This document shows positions 1-8,321 of a stretch of DNA of 64,000 nucleotides, piece after piece. The DNA comes from an uncultured Pelagibacteraceae bacterium (GTDB lineage: Bacteria > Pseudomonadota > Alphaproteobacteria > Pelagibacterales > Pelagibacteraceae). Made by a program: the position numbers and the translations under genes. The notes under the pieces are model-generated. The model ran no database searches. It saw nothing but the letters and a program-made list of their open reading frames with translations, and was not told the origin of the DNA. How positions within the stretch are numbered: the stretch's first letter is position 1; each line of letters opens with the position of its first letter. The stretch is taken from the NCBI GenBank assembly GCA_902629575.1, contig CACORJ010000002.1:82512-146511 (forward strand). Direction: 5' to 3'.

Positions 1-561
1 TTTTCCTTTTTTTGTAAGAATTTCTTCAACCGGAGATTTTTCAAATATTTTTACACCTTCAATTCTGGCAGCTTTTGCTAACATATGTGTAACACCTGAA
101 GGGTCAGCAGCACCATCTCCTGGCATGAAAATTCCTCCTATAACATCTTGAGTGTTAACAATGGGGTAATCTTTTTTAATTTGCTCTTTATCTAAAATTT
201 TTACGTTTACATTAAAAAGTTGAGCCGTAGTAGCTTGTCTCAAAAGTTCTTGCCATCTACCTTTATTTTCAGCTATTGAAAGTGCTCCGTTTAATCTTAA
301 ACCCGCTGAATGATCTACCTTTTTTTCAAGTTCTTTATACAGATCTAGAGTATATTTTCTTATTTTTGTAATTGCTGCTGAAGGACCTAATTGACTAACA
401 AGTCCAGCCGCATGCCAAGTTGTTCCAGAGGTTAATTGATCCCTTTCTAAGAGAATTGTATCTTTCCACCCAAATTTTGCTAAGTGATAAGCTACGGAAC
501 ATCCAATAACTCCCCCACCAATTACAACCGTTTTTACTGATTGAGGTAAATTTTTACTCAT
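1..561 (-). CDS. FAD-dependent oxidoreductase, dimethylglycine/sarcosine dehydrogenase-like (N-terminal part)
   Basis: Only the first 187 codons are in the window; the C-terminus lies beyond the left edge. Translation from the ATG at 559-561 shows a DAO-type FAD-binding fold: a glycine-rich [13 protein letters not shown] motif near residues 15-27, then [17 protein letters not shown], the pattern of the dimethylglycine/sarcosine dehydrogenase family, whose longer members carry a C-terminal GcvT-like folate domain. That domain cannot be checked here. The expected role is oxidative demethylation of N-methylated glycines, passing one-carbon units to tetrahydrofolate. The start overlaps the stop of the upstream epimerase gene by 8 bases, so the two are probably co-transcribed. 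A BHMT-like gene at 35219, which would produce dimethylglycine, is in the same window. The exact substrate is not resolved. Confidence 0.8.
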   Translation of the reverse strand, partial: MSKNLPQSVKTVVIGGGVIGCSVAYHLAKFGWKDTILLERDQLTSGTTWHAAGLVSQLGPSAAITKIRKYTLDLYKELEKKVDHSAGLRLNGALSIAENKGRWQELLRQATTAQLFNVNVKILDKEQIKKDYPIVNTQDVIGGIFMPGDGAADPSGVTHMLAKAARIEGVKIFEKSPVEEILTKKGK

Positions 562-1612
562 TTAATCTCTTTTCATGATAAATCATTTTCTCAAGTGAAC
601 TTTTTAAATTTATTTTAATACTCCAATTCGGAAAATCTTTTTTAAATTTTGAATTATCCGAAATCCACCATACATGATCGCCAATTCTATTTTTACTTAA
701 AATTTTAAAATTACTTTTTTTTCCACTTAAGTTCTCAATCATTTCAATTGCTTCAAGTATAGAACAGCTATTCTCTCTTCCTCCACCTAAATTATAAACC
801 TTACCACCCCTTAATGGTTTATTTAAGAATTGATCAAAGGCATTTACTACATCCATACTGTGAATATTATCACGAACCTGTTTTCCTTTATAACCAAATA
901 TTGAATATTCTTTTCCAGACAAAATAGATTTCACTAAATAAGATAAAAAGCCATGTAGTTGAGCTCCAGAATGACTCTCTCCTGTTAAACATCCTCCTCT
1001 AAAAGTTACTGTTTTCAAATTAAAATATTTTCCGTATTCTTGAACTAAAAGATCAGCTGCTGATTTAGATACACCAAATAAAGAATGAGTGGTTTGATCT
1101 ATAGACATACTCTCATTGATTCCTCTTTTATAAAAAATATGTTTTTTATCAATTTCATATCTAAATCTTTTTTCTTTTAAGGGAAGGTAATTAGGTCTAT
1201 CTCCGTAAACTTTATTTGTTGAAGTAAAAATAAATGATGCGTCTGGGCAGTAAATTCTTAATGCCTCTAGAAGATTTAAAGTTCCATTAGCATTAACTTC
1301 AAAATCTGTGATTGGTTCCTTCGCAGCCCAATCGTGTGATGGTTGAGCAGCAGTATGAATAACTGATTTTATTTTTTTTCCAAATTTTTTAAAAATATAG
1401 AAAACCTTTTTTTTATCTCTGATATCAATTGAAAAATGATTATATCTTTTGTTTTTTTTTAAGATTAATTCCTTCCACTTATTACTCCCAATTTTTCCAA
1501 AAAAATATCTTCTAAGATCATTATCGATGCCTAAAACAGTTTTTTTTTTATTCAAATAAAACAGAGAAGCATCAAAACCAATTAATCCTATAGATCCAGT
1601 AATTAAAATCAT
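554..1612 (-). CDS. NAD-dependent nucleotide-sugar epimerase, CDP-paratose 2-epimerase-like
   Basis: An extended short-chain dehydrogenase of about 352 residues. The Rossmann motif GSIGLIG is at the N-terminus. STNKVYGD and [12 protein letters not shown] resemble CDP-tyvelose/CDP-paratose 2-epimerases, which act on nucleotide sugars for surface polysaccharide. I chose the ATG at 1610-1612 because the Rossmann strand MILITG starts there; a start 60 bases further upstream would add a non-homologous leader. The usual catalytic Tyr of the YxxxK motif is Phe here (HSLFGVSK), which I believe also occurs in some related proteins of this subfamily. It is divergent from the epimerase at 1681, with 68 bases between them. 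The exact sugar is unknown. Confidence 0.75.
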   Translation of the reverse strand: MILITGSIGLIGFDASLFYLNKKKTVLGIDNDLRRYFFGKIGSNKWKELILKKNKRYNHFSIDIRDKKKVFYIFKKFGKKIKSVIHTAAQPSHDWAAKEPITDFEVNANGTLNLLEALRIYCPDASFIFTSTNKVYGDRPNYLPLKEKRFRYEIDKKHIFYKRGINESMSIDQTTHSLFGVSKSAADLLVQEYGKYFNLKTVTFRGGCLTGESHSGAQLHGFLSYLVKSILSGKEYSIFGYKGKQVRDNIHSMDVVNAFDQFLNKPLRGGKVYNLGGGRENSCSILEAIEMIENLSGKKSNFKILSKNRIGDHVWWISDNSKFKKDFPNWSIKINLKSSLEKMIYHEKRLNE

Positions 1613-1680
1613 TTTTAAGTTGTTTGATAAATTTAAACTAATGTATATTCTAAAATATAAATTATTAAACAAAATACTCT

Positions 1681-2685
1681 ATGAAAATATTAATCACTGG
1701 TTCATCTGGATTTATAGGATTTCATCTTTCTAAACTTTTTTTATCAAAAGGGCACAAGGTTTATGGGATTGATAGCATGAACAGCTATTACGATGTAAAA
1801 TTGAAAAGAAAAAGACTCAATATTTTAAAAAAATATGAAAATTTTTCATTTACTAAAATTAATATAGAAAATGAAAAAAAACTTAATATTATATTTAAAA
1901 AATTCAGGCCAAAAGTTGTAGTTCACCTAGCAGCACAAGCTGGAGTAAGATATAGTATTAGGAAACCTAGAGTATATTTGGGATCTAATATAAATGGATC
2001 ATTCAATATAATTGAAGCTTCACACAAAACAAATGTTAAGCATTTAATTATGGCTTCTAGCTCATCAGTTTATGGCGCAAATAAAAAAATTCCTTTTAAA
2101 GAAACTGATAAAGCTGAAACTCAATTAAGTATTTATGCAGCTACTAAAAAAGCAAATGAAAGTATGGCACACTCATATTCAAACATATGGAACATACCAA
2201 TAACTATGTTAAGATTTTTTACTGTCTATGGTCCATGGGGAAGACCTGATATGGCTTTATTCAAATTTACAAAAAGAGTTTTAGAAAATAAGAAAATAGA
2301 CATTTATAATTATGGAAAAATGCATAGGGACTTCACTTATATTGATGATATCGTAAAAGGGATACAGCTCTTGATAAATAAAGCACCAAAATTAAATCAA
2401 AATGGGAAATATAGAAATGACAGTTTATCCCCAGTTGCACCTTTTAGAATTCTCAATATCGGTAACACAAAAAAAGTTTATTTATTAAATTTTATAAAAC
2501 AAATTGAATTAATTTTAGGAAAAAAAGCTTTAAGAAATTATATGCCATTACAACAAGGTGATGTTAAGCAAACTTTATCCGACACAAAACTTCTTAAAGA
2601 AATAACTGGCTATAATCCAAGGACTAGTTACAAAACAGGAATAAAAAAGTTTATAGATTGGTATAAAAAATATTATTATAGTTAA
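1681..2685 (+). CDS. UDP-glucuronate 4-epimerase-like SDR (CapI/WbpP type)
   Basis: 334 residues with GSSGFIG at the start, HLAAQAGVRYSIRKP, a complete YAATK catalytic motif (YxxxK) and RFFTVYGPWGRPDMA, all typical of the CapI/LspL group that interconverts UDP-glucuronate and UDP-galacturonate. It should act in the cytoplasm to supply sugar for lipopolysaccharide or capsule. Length matches the family. It begins a two-gene rightward unit, with a glycosyltransferase 27 bases downstream, and diverges from another epimerase. The family is clear; the precise C4 versus C5 epimerase activity is inferred. Confidence 0.82.
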   Translation: MKILITGSSGFIGFHLSKLFLSKGHKVYGIDSMNSYYDVKLKRKRLNILKKYENFSFTKINIENEKKLNIIFKKFRPKVVVHLAAQAGVRYSIRKPRVYLGSNINGSFNIIEASHKTNVKHLIMASSSSVYGANKKIPFKETDKAETQLSIYAATKKANESMAHSYSNIWNIPITMLRFFTVYGPWGRPDMALFKFTKRVLENKKIDIYNYGKMHRDFTYIDDIVKGIQLLINKAPKLNQNGKYRNDSLSPVAPFRILNIGNTKKVYLLNFIKQIELILGKKALRNYMPLQQGDVKQTLSDTKLLKEITGYNPRTSYKTGIKKFIDWYKKYYYS

Positions 2686-2712
2686 TGTTTATCTACACCT
2701 TCTATTTAATAG

Positions 2713-3828
2713 ATGATTAAAAACTTAAAAAAAAAAAGAATTATCTTTTTTCTTCCAAATTTTGCTAGAGGTGGTGCCTCTGAATCCATATTAAAGCTCA
2801 TAAAATTTTTGATTGATCATAATTTTTCAATTTTAGTTATATCAATTGGAAAAAATTTTTATAGGCAAGAGCTTAAAAAAATCGGGTGCGATATATCAGA
2901 AATTAGTTCAACAAGATCATCACTTTCATTATTTAAATTAAGAAATTTAATAAAAGAAGAAATAAATAGAAGTTTTCAAAAAATTATCTTTATTTCAAAT
3001 ATTCATTATGCAAACGTAATTTCATTAATATCATGTTTTGGTTTAAAAAAAATTAAAATAATCTTAATTGAAAGAAGCTCAATTAGTGAACTAAATATTT
3101 TTGAAAACCTTATATTATTTTTAAAAAATAAATTTATTTTTTTGCTTGCTAAGTATCTATACCAATTTGCAGATCTAGTAATAACAAATTCTAAATATGA
3201 AAAAAATTTCATCGAAAAAAAATTCAAAGTTAATAAAATAAAATGTATTTATCCACCTTCTATTAAGATGGTAAAATCATTAAAAAAATCAAAAAATGAA
3301 TTAAATAATAATAAAAAAATCATCTATGTGGGAAGATTATCCAGAGAAAAAGGTGTTATTACAATACTAAAAGCCCTTTCAGAATTAAAGTCATTAAACT
3401 TTAAATTTGAAATATTTGGTGAGGGTATTGAAAAAGAAAAATTAAAACTATTTGTGAAATACAATGATTTGAATAAAAAAGTTGTATTTAAAGGTTTTCA
3501 AAAAAATCAAGATTTAATATTCAGAAATTCAAATCTTTTTATAAATGCTTCTTGGTTTGAGGGTTTACCCAATGCATTGGTTCAATCAATAAATAATGAT
3601 GTTTTTCCGATTTGTAGTAATGCCCCTGGAGGTAATATTGAAGTTATCAAAAATGGAAAATTAGGTCTGTCATTTGAATGTGAAAATGTCTTAGATTTAA
3701 AAAAAAAAATATTATTATTTTTCAAAAAAAAATTAAAAATTAATCAATCGATTAAGAGAAAACATTTATTAAATTATGTTGAAAAGAGATCGCACCAAGA
3801 ATACTTAAAAACTATTAATAATCTTTAA
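2713..3828 (+). CDS. Glycosyltransferase family 4 (GT-B fold)
   Basis: 371 residues. The N-terminal domain begins with a strand and a glycine-rich loop (LPNFARGGASE), as in GT4 enzymes. The C-terminal domain has IIYVGRLSREKGV, then FEIFGEGIEKE and NASWFEGLPNALVQS, the retaining GT4 nucleotide-sugar binding region with its conserved glutamates. It would add a sugar to a surface glycan precursor at the inner face of the membrane. No transmembrane segment is obvious. It is extremely rich in Lys, Ile and Asn. It follows the UDP-glucuronate epimerase, which supports a role in polysaccharide synthesis. Donor and acceptor are unknown. Confidence 0.85.
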   Translation: MIKNLKKKRIIFFLPNFARGGASESILKLIKFLIDHNFSILVISIGKNFYRQELKKIGCDISEISSTRSSLSLFKLRNLIKEEINRSFQKIIFISNIHYANVISLISCFGLKKIKIILIERSSISELNIFENLILFLKNKFIFLLAKYLYQFADLVITNSKYEKNFIEKKFKVNKIKCIYPPSIKMVKSLKKSKNELNNNKKIIYVGRLSREKGVITILKALSELKSLNFKFEIFGEGIEKEKLKLFVKYNDLNKKVVFKGFQKNQDLIFRNSNLFINASWFEGLPNALVQSINNDVFPICSNAPGGNIEVIKNGKLGLSFECENVLDLKKKILLFFKKKLKINQSIKRKHLLNYVEKRSHQEYLKTINNL

Positions 3829-3837
3829 TTTCGAACA

Positions 3838-4956
3838 TTATTTAATTATACAAGAAGATGGGTCTACATACTGATGACCAAATAAATCTGCAACTGCTTT
3901 GTAGGTTACTTGTCCTTTACAAACATTTAGTCCAGCTAAGAAATTTTTATCTTCTCCCAATGCTTTTTGATAACCTTTATTTGCTAGTCTAACTAAATAA
4001 GGAAGAGTTGCTTGATTTAATGCAAAAGTAGATGTTCTAGGAACTCCTCCTGGCATATTAGCAACACAATAATGTACCACTTCATCAACTATATATGTAG
4101 GGTTACCATGAGTTGTTGGTTTACTAGTTTCAACACATCCTCCTTGATCTATTGCAACATCGACAATTACTGAACCTCTTTTCATCAATTTCAACATATC
4201 TTTAGTTACCAATTTTGGTGCTTCTGCTCCTGGAATTAAAACTCCACCTACAACTAAATCCGCTTCTGACACTAATCTATTTAAATCTATTTGATCACTT
4301 TGCTCAGGTATTATTTTATCCCCAAATATTTCAACCAACTGTTTTAACCTTGCTTCAGATTTATCTACAACATGCACCTTGGCTTTCATACCAGTCGCTA
4401 TAATCGCAGCATTTTCACCAACGACTCCGCCACCGAGAATTAATACATTAGCTGGTTCACCACCAGGTGCCCCACCTAATAATACTCCTCTACCTTTTTG
4501 ATTTTTTTCAAGACAATGAGCTCCTGCTTGAACTGACATACGACCAGCAACTGCACTCATTGGAGCTAGCAATGGAAGTCTGCCATTATCATCTGTTACA
4601 GTTTCATAAGCAATATTTATACTTTTTGATTTTATTAACCCCTCTGTCAACTCTTTTGCAGCAGCAAGATGTAAGTAAGTGTAAATAATTTGATTTTCTC
4701 TTATCATGTCAACTTCGACTTTTTGAGGCTCTTTAACTTTTACAATTATTTCTGAGTCGTTAAAAATATCTGAGGCTTTATTAACAATTTTTGCTCCAGC
4801 ATTTATGTACTGTTCATTTTCAAAACCTGCTTCGAAGCCACCATTATTTTCAACTAACACTTCATGACCTTCGGATATGAGTGTTTTTACACTTTCAGGG
4901 GTTAAGCCAATTCGATTCTCTTGTGGTTTTATTTCTTTTGGGACGCCTATTTTCAT
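3838..4956 (-). CDS. ald: Alanine dehydrogenase
   Basis: 372 residues, the normal length. The N-terminus MKIGVPKEIKPQENRIGL is characteristic, with the pyruvate-site lysine in YTYLHLAA and NAD binding at VLILGGGVVGENAA. It catalyses reversible NAD-dependent deamination of L-alanine to pyruvate and ammonium. It lies 9 bases after the stop of the aminotransferase gene at 4966 and is almost certainly co-transcribed with it: the aminotransferase makes alanine from pyruvate, and this enzyme regenerates pyruvate and releases ammonium. That is the usual pairing in taurine and omega-amino acid catabolism. The divergent taurine-type transporter nearby fits. Confidence 0.95.
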   Translation of the reverse strand: MKIGVPKEIKPQENRIGLTPESVKTLISEGHEVLVENNGGFEAGFENEQYINAGAKIVNKASDIFNDSEIIVKVKEPQKVEVDMIRENQIIYTYLHLAAAKELTEGLIKSKSINIAYETVTDDNGRLPLLAPMSAVAGRMSVQAGAHCLEKNQKGRGVLLGGAPGGEPANVLILGGGVVGENAAIIATGMKAKVHVVDKSEARLKQLVEIFGDKIIPEQSDQIDLNRLVSEADLVVGGVLIPGAEAPKLVTKDMLKLMKRGSVIVDVAIDQGGCVETSKPTTHGNPTYIVDEVVHYCVANMPGGVPRTSTFALNQATLPYLVRLANKGYQKALGEDKNFLAGLNVCKGQVTYKAVADLFGHQYVDPSSCIIK

Positions 4957-4965
4957 TATTGAAGG

Positions 4966-6312
4966 CTAATTTTTTTTACTTTTTGCGTAATTCGTAATTC
5001 CAGTTCTAAGTTTATCAATTATTTCATCTATGTGTTTTTTTTCACAAATAAACATTGGTGCAATTATTAAACAATCTCCAGTGGCTTTAAAATTCACCCC
5101 TGCTTCATAACAATGTTTAAAACATGTAAATCCAGCTGCTCCAGGTTTTTTATCCATCTTTATATCTATACCACCCATCATTCCATAACCTCTTATGTTA
5201 TCCACTACATCTATATCTTTTAAAGACATAAGACCTTTTTGAAAATATGGAGCTAAATTTTTTGCTCTATTAAAAATATCATCCTTTTCAAAAATATCTT
5301 GAACTGCCAAACCTGCTGCAACTGAGATTGGAATTCCAGAATAAGTATATCCATGAAATAGTTCGATCGTTCCTTTGGGTGCACTATCCATTATTGCATC
5401 ATAAATTTCTTCCTTACATGCGACTACACCGAGAGGACAAATTCCATTTGTTGTAGCTTTTGCCATTGTCATTAAATCCGGTGTGACACCATACTCTTGT
5501 GATGCAAATGGTGACCCTGTTCTTCCCCAACCAGTTATTACTTCATCAAAGATCAATAAAATTCCATGCTTGTCACAGATTTCTCTTAATCTTTGTAAAT
5601 ATCCCTTAGGCGGCACTAAAGTTCCTGTAGATCCAGCGATTGGTTCAACAATACAAGCTGCAATATTTTCAGCACCAAAATTTGTACATATACGCTCTAA
5701 ATCTTCCGCAAGCTCTACACCTGTTTCGGGTTGACCGCTTATAAATTTATGATCAGGTAAGTGAGTATGTCTCATGTGAACAACTCCTGGCATTAATACA
5801 CTAGCAAACGTTTTTACATTATTGACCATTCCACCAACTGAAGTAGCACCAATATTCATTCCATGATAACCTCGCTCTCGACCAACAAATCTAAATCTTT
5901 GGCTATCTCCTCTAGCTCTGTGATAGGCTATTCCAATTTTAATAGCAGTTTCAACTGCTGTTGATCCACAAATCGTATAAAATATTCTATTTAAATTTCC
6001 TGGAGTATGTTTTGAAATTCTTGTGGCTAGTTCAAAAGATCCACCAAAACCTTGTTGAAAGGGTTGACAATAGTCTAAAGTTTTTAATTGATTGCTTATT
6101 GCATCAATAATTTCTTGTCTACCATGTCCTAACGGATTACAAAATAACCCTGAACTTGCATCAATTTGAGTTTTGCCTTGATGATTTTTTAAATATACTC
6201 CCTTTGCTTCAACTATTAATCTAGGATTTTCTTTAAAATCTTTATTCGATGAAAACGGCATCCAATGTTCATTTAAAGAGTTTGGTACAGATGTTCTTTT
6301 TTCTGAGCTCAT
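4966..6312 (-). CDS. Omega-amino acid:pyruvate aminotransferase (class III; candidate taurine/hypotaurine or beta-alanine)
   Basis: 448 residues of the class III PLP aminotransferase family. The N-terminal segment HWMPFSSNKDFKENPRLIVEAKG is typical of omega-amino acid/beta-alanine:pyruvate enzymes (only its pattern is used here). LLIFDEVITGWGRTG carries the PLP-pyridine Asp, followed by the MAKATTNG region with the Schiff-base lysine. It should transfer the terminal amino group of taurine, hypotaurine or beta-alanine to pyruvate, giving alanine. Its partner alanine dehydrogenase is directly downstream and a tauABC-like transporter is divergent upstream. The substrate is inferred from context; the sequence looks closer to omega-amino acid aminotransferases than to the classical Tpa family. 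Confidence 0.85.
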   Translation of the reverse strand: MSSEKRTSVPNSLNEHWMPFSSNKDFKENPRLIVEAKGVYLKNHQGKTQIDASSGLFCNPLGHGRQEIIDAISNQLKTLDYCQPFQQGFGGSFELATRISKHTPGNLNRIFYTICGSTAVETAIKIGIAYHRARGDSQRFRFVGRERGYHGMNIGATSVGGMVNNVKTFASVLMPGVVHMRHTHLPDHKFISGQPETGVELAEDLERICTNFGAENIAACIVEPIAGSTGTLVPPKGYLQRLREICDKHGILLIFDEVITGWGRTGSPFASQEYGVTPDLMTMAKATTNGICPLGVVACKEEIYDAIMDSAPKGTIELFHGYTYSGIPISVAAGLAVQDIFEKDDIFNRAKNLAPYFQKGLMSLKDIDVVDNIRGYGMMGGIDIKMDKKPGAAGFTCFKHCYEAGVNFKATGDCLIIAPMFICEKKHIDEIIDKLRTGITNYAKSKKN

Positions 6313-6391
6313 AGGTTTTTATATTTTTAAATGTATTGCTTAAGAATTCTTTAGACTAAATAAGTATAATTAACCACATAAATTATTGACG

Positions 6392-6404
6392 CAACTTTAA
6401 GTTG
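6392..6404. promoter_or_regulatory. Palindrome in the divergent aminotransferase/tauA promoter region, candidate operator
   Basis: CAACTT-T-AAGTTG is a perfect 6-1-6 inverted repeat in the 181-base gap between the divergent aminotransferase and tauA genes. A TTGACG hexamer directly precedes it at 6386-6391, and an isolated TATAAT lies at 6365-6370, but neither pairs with a well-spaced partner. The rest of the gap shows nothing recognisable except the tauA ribosome binding site (AAGGGG just before the ATG at 6494). A short palindrome in AT-rich DNA can arise by chance, so the regulator assignment is open. Confidence 0.3.
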
Positions 6405-6493
6405 TATCATGATTTATTTGTTTTTTTTTGTTTTACATCCAAGTCATTTTAATTTTAAACTTAGAACATATAAATAAATAACAAAGGGGAAAA

Positions 6494-7435
6494 ATGAAAA
6501 AAATAATTAGTTTTATTCTTGGATGTTTTGTAGCTCTTAATCTTTCAATTTCTGTAGCTAATTCAGCTGCTAATGAAGTAAGAGTAGCATACTTTCTAGA
6601 GTGGCCAAGTCCAAATCTAGAGGACATGATGAAGAAAAACTTCGCCAAAGCTCTTGGAGTTCCTGTAAAGTGGACAAACTTTACTAATGGTGGTGCAATG
6701 ACTGATGCTATGTTAGCAGGAGATATTGATATCTCTTACTCTCAGGGTTTAGTTCCATTCATTAATGCTGTTAAATCAAAAGCTCCTATTAAACTTGTAG
6801 ACATAGCTATGGAATACGGAATGGGTGGTACAACATGTGTAACATCTAATGCTTCTGGTATAACAAAAGCTAACGCTACAGAACTTGAAGGTAAAAAAGT
6901 TGCTGTTCCGCTAGGTACAATGGCTGAGTATGTTTTTGATGAAAGTATGAAAGTTGTTGGTGCGGACAGAAAAAAAATGGACATCATTCAAATGGATCCT
7001 GAAGAAGGTGCTGCTGCTTTGGTAAGCGGTGATGTTGTAATGGCATGTTTATTTGGTGGTAATTCAATTAAAGCTGCAACTGCAGTTGGATCTAGATTAC
7101 TTACAGTTCAAGAGGCTAGAGACGCAGGTATCTTAGGTATAGATATCACTTCAGTAACTACTAAGTTTATGAAGGAAAATCCAGGTATGCTAAGAACTTT
7201 TATTGAAGTAACTCATGAGGCTAATGCGAGATATAGAGCTGGAAAAAGCGATATGAACTCAATGTCAAAAGCTTCTGAAATGAAAGTTGCTGATATGAAA
7301 GAAACTTTAAGTGGCTTTAAATTTCTAACACCTGAGGAAACTAAACAATCTATGGAAAGTGGAAATCTTGATGCATTCTTAAAAGGAATGGGAACACCAA
7401 GAGGAAACGTAGATACTAGTTTCTTACCTTTATAA
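6494..7435 (+). CDS. tauA: Taurine-type ABC transporter substrate-binding protein
   Basis: 313 residues with a clear Sec signal peptide (basic MKK, hydrophobic stretch, Ala-rich cleavage region near residue 25). The mature protein resembles TauA/SsuA-type periplasmic binding proteins: VRVAYFLEWPSPNL at the start, AGDIDISYSQGLVPF and GKKVAVPLGTMAEYV. It would deliver taurine or a related sulfonate to TauBC in the inner membrane. It is the first gene of tauABC and has a strong purine-rich ribosome binding site. A strong intrinsic terminator directly follows it, which would let binding protein be made in excess over TauB and TauC. The ligand is inferred from similarity and from the neighbouring aminotransferase and alanine dehydrogenase. 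Confidence 0.85.
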   Translation: MKKIISFILGCFVALNLSISVANSAANEVRVAYFLEWPSPNLEDMMKKNFAKALGVPVKWTNFTNGGAMTDAMLAGDIDISYSQGLVPFINAVKSKAPIKLVDIAMEYGMGGTTCVTSNASGITKANATELEGKKVAVPLGTMAEYVFDESMKVVGADRKKMDIIQMDPEEGAAALVSGDVVMACLFGGNSIKAATAVGSRLLTVQEARDAGILGIDITSVTTKFMKENPGMLRTFIEVTHEANARYRAGKSDMNSMSKASEMKVADMKETLSGFKFLTPEETKQSMESGNLDAFLKGMGTPRGNVDTSFLPL

Positions 7436-7457
7436 TCTAAGGGTAATTTAAATTTTA

Positions 7458-7495
7458 ATAGGCGCCAATTGTAATAAATTGGTGCCTATTTTTTT
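7458..7495 (+). terminator. Intrinsic terminator between tauA and tauB
   Basis: A 13-bp stem (7458-7470 paired with 7477-7489, one G-U pair) closes a 6-base loop and is followed by a run of T to 7495. It lies inside the presumed tauABC operon, 22 bases after the tauA stop. It probably causes partial termination and protects the tauA message 3' end, giving more binding protein than ATPase and permease. Confidence 0.85.
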
Positions 7496-7523
7496 ATTAA
7501 AAATTCAAATATAAAGTCTCTAT

Positions 7524-8321
7524 ATGAGTGATTTAATCTCCCAAAATCTTAATATGATTTTTAAGACTCCTAAGGGAGAAACTGTTCATGCGCTAAAGGA
7601 TTTAAATTTCACTCTAAAAAAAGGAGAACTTCTTACTGTGCTAGGTCCTTCAGGTTGTGGAAAAACTACTTTATTAAATATAACTGCTGGATTTATCAAA
7701 CCAACTTCAGGAAATATCACTCTAAACAATAAAGAGATAGATGGCCCAGGTGTTGAAAGAGGAATGGTTTTTCAACAAGGTGCTTTATTTGAATGGCTAA
7801 CAGTAGCTGAGAATGTGAATTTTGGATTAAGAATGAAAAAAGAAGATCCAATTGAAACCCAGAGAAAAGTTGATGAATGGTTAGATATTGTTGGATTAAA
7901 GGGTTTCGGTAATACTCCAACTTATCAATTATCTGGAGGAATGCAGCAAAGAGTTGCTCTTGCAAGATGTCTAATCAATAATCCGGATTTGATTTTAATG
8001 GATGAACCACTGGGAGCTCTCGATGCTCTTACTAGAGAAAAAATGCAGTCACTAGTTTTAAAAATTTGGAAAGAAACTGGAAAAACAATTATACTTATTA
8101 CTCATTCAGTCGAGGAGGCATTGCTTCTTGGGGAAAGACTATATGTGATGGCTCCAAGACCAGGAAGAATACATAAAGAATATAATCTGCCGTTCGCTTC
8201 AATGGGATTAAAGGAAGATTTAAGGGAAATAAAAAAAAACAAGGAGTTTTCTCAAAAACGAGAGGAAATCCTTGAAATGATTTGGAACATGGAAGAGGAA
8301 ATAATGGGGAAAGATAATTAA
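7524..8321 (+). CDS. tauB: Taurine-type ABC transporter ATP-binding protein
   Basis: 265 residues. Walker A GPSGCGKTT is at residues 41-49, the ABC signature LSGGMQQRVALA at about 136-147 and Walker B LILMDEPLGALD at about 156-167, with the switch histidine in LITHSVEEAL. It belongs to the NitT/TauT ATPase family and powers import through the permease encoded next. Its TAA is immediately followed by the ATG of tauC with no gap, indicating translational coupling. A terminator separates it from tauA, so its transcription depends on readthrough or on a promoter in that 88-base gap, which I could not identify. Confidence 0.92.
   Translation: MSDLISQNLNMIFKTPKGETVHALKDLNFTLKKGELLTVLGPSGCGKTTLLNITAGFIKPTSGNITLNNKEIDGPGVERGMVFQQGALFEWLTVAENVNFGLRMKKEDPIETQRKVDEWLDIVGLKGFGNTPTYQLSGGMQQRVALARCLINNPDLILMDEPLGALDALTREKMQSLVLKIWKETGKTIILITHSVEEALLLGERLYVMAPRPGRIHKEYNLPFASMGLKEDLREIKKNKEFSQKREEILEMIWNMEEEIMGKDN

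Noticed and set aside
3006..3227. Open frame on the minus strand inside the GT4 gene
   Set aside because: It is a shadow of a strongly supported coding frame; the AT-rich, Lys-rich sequence gives long antisense frames by chance.
4966..6312. Naming the aminotransferase as taurine:pyruvate aminotransferase (Tpa)
   Set aside because: Context fits taurine, but the N-terminal pattern resembles omega-amino acid/beta-alanine:pyruvate enzymes, so only the broader name is supported.
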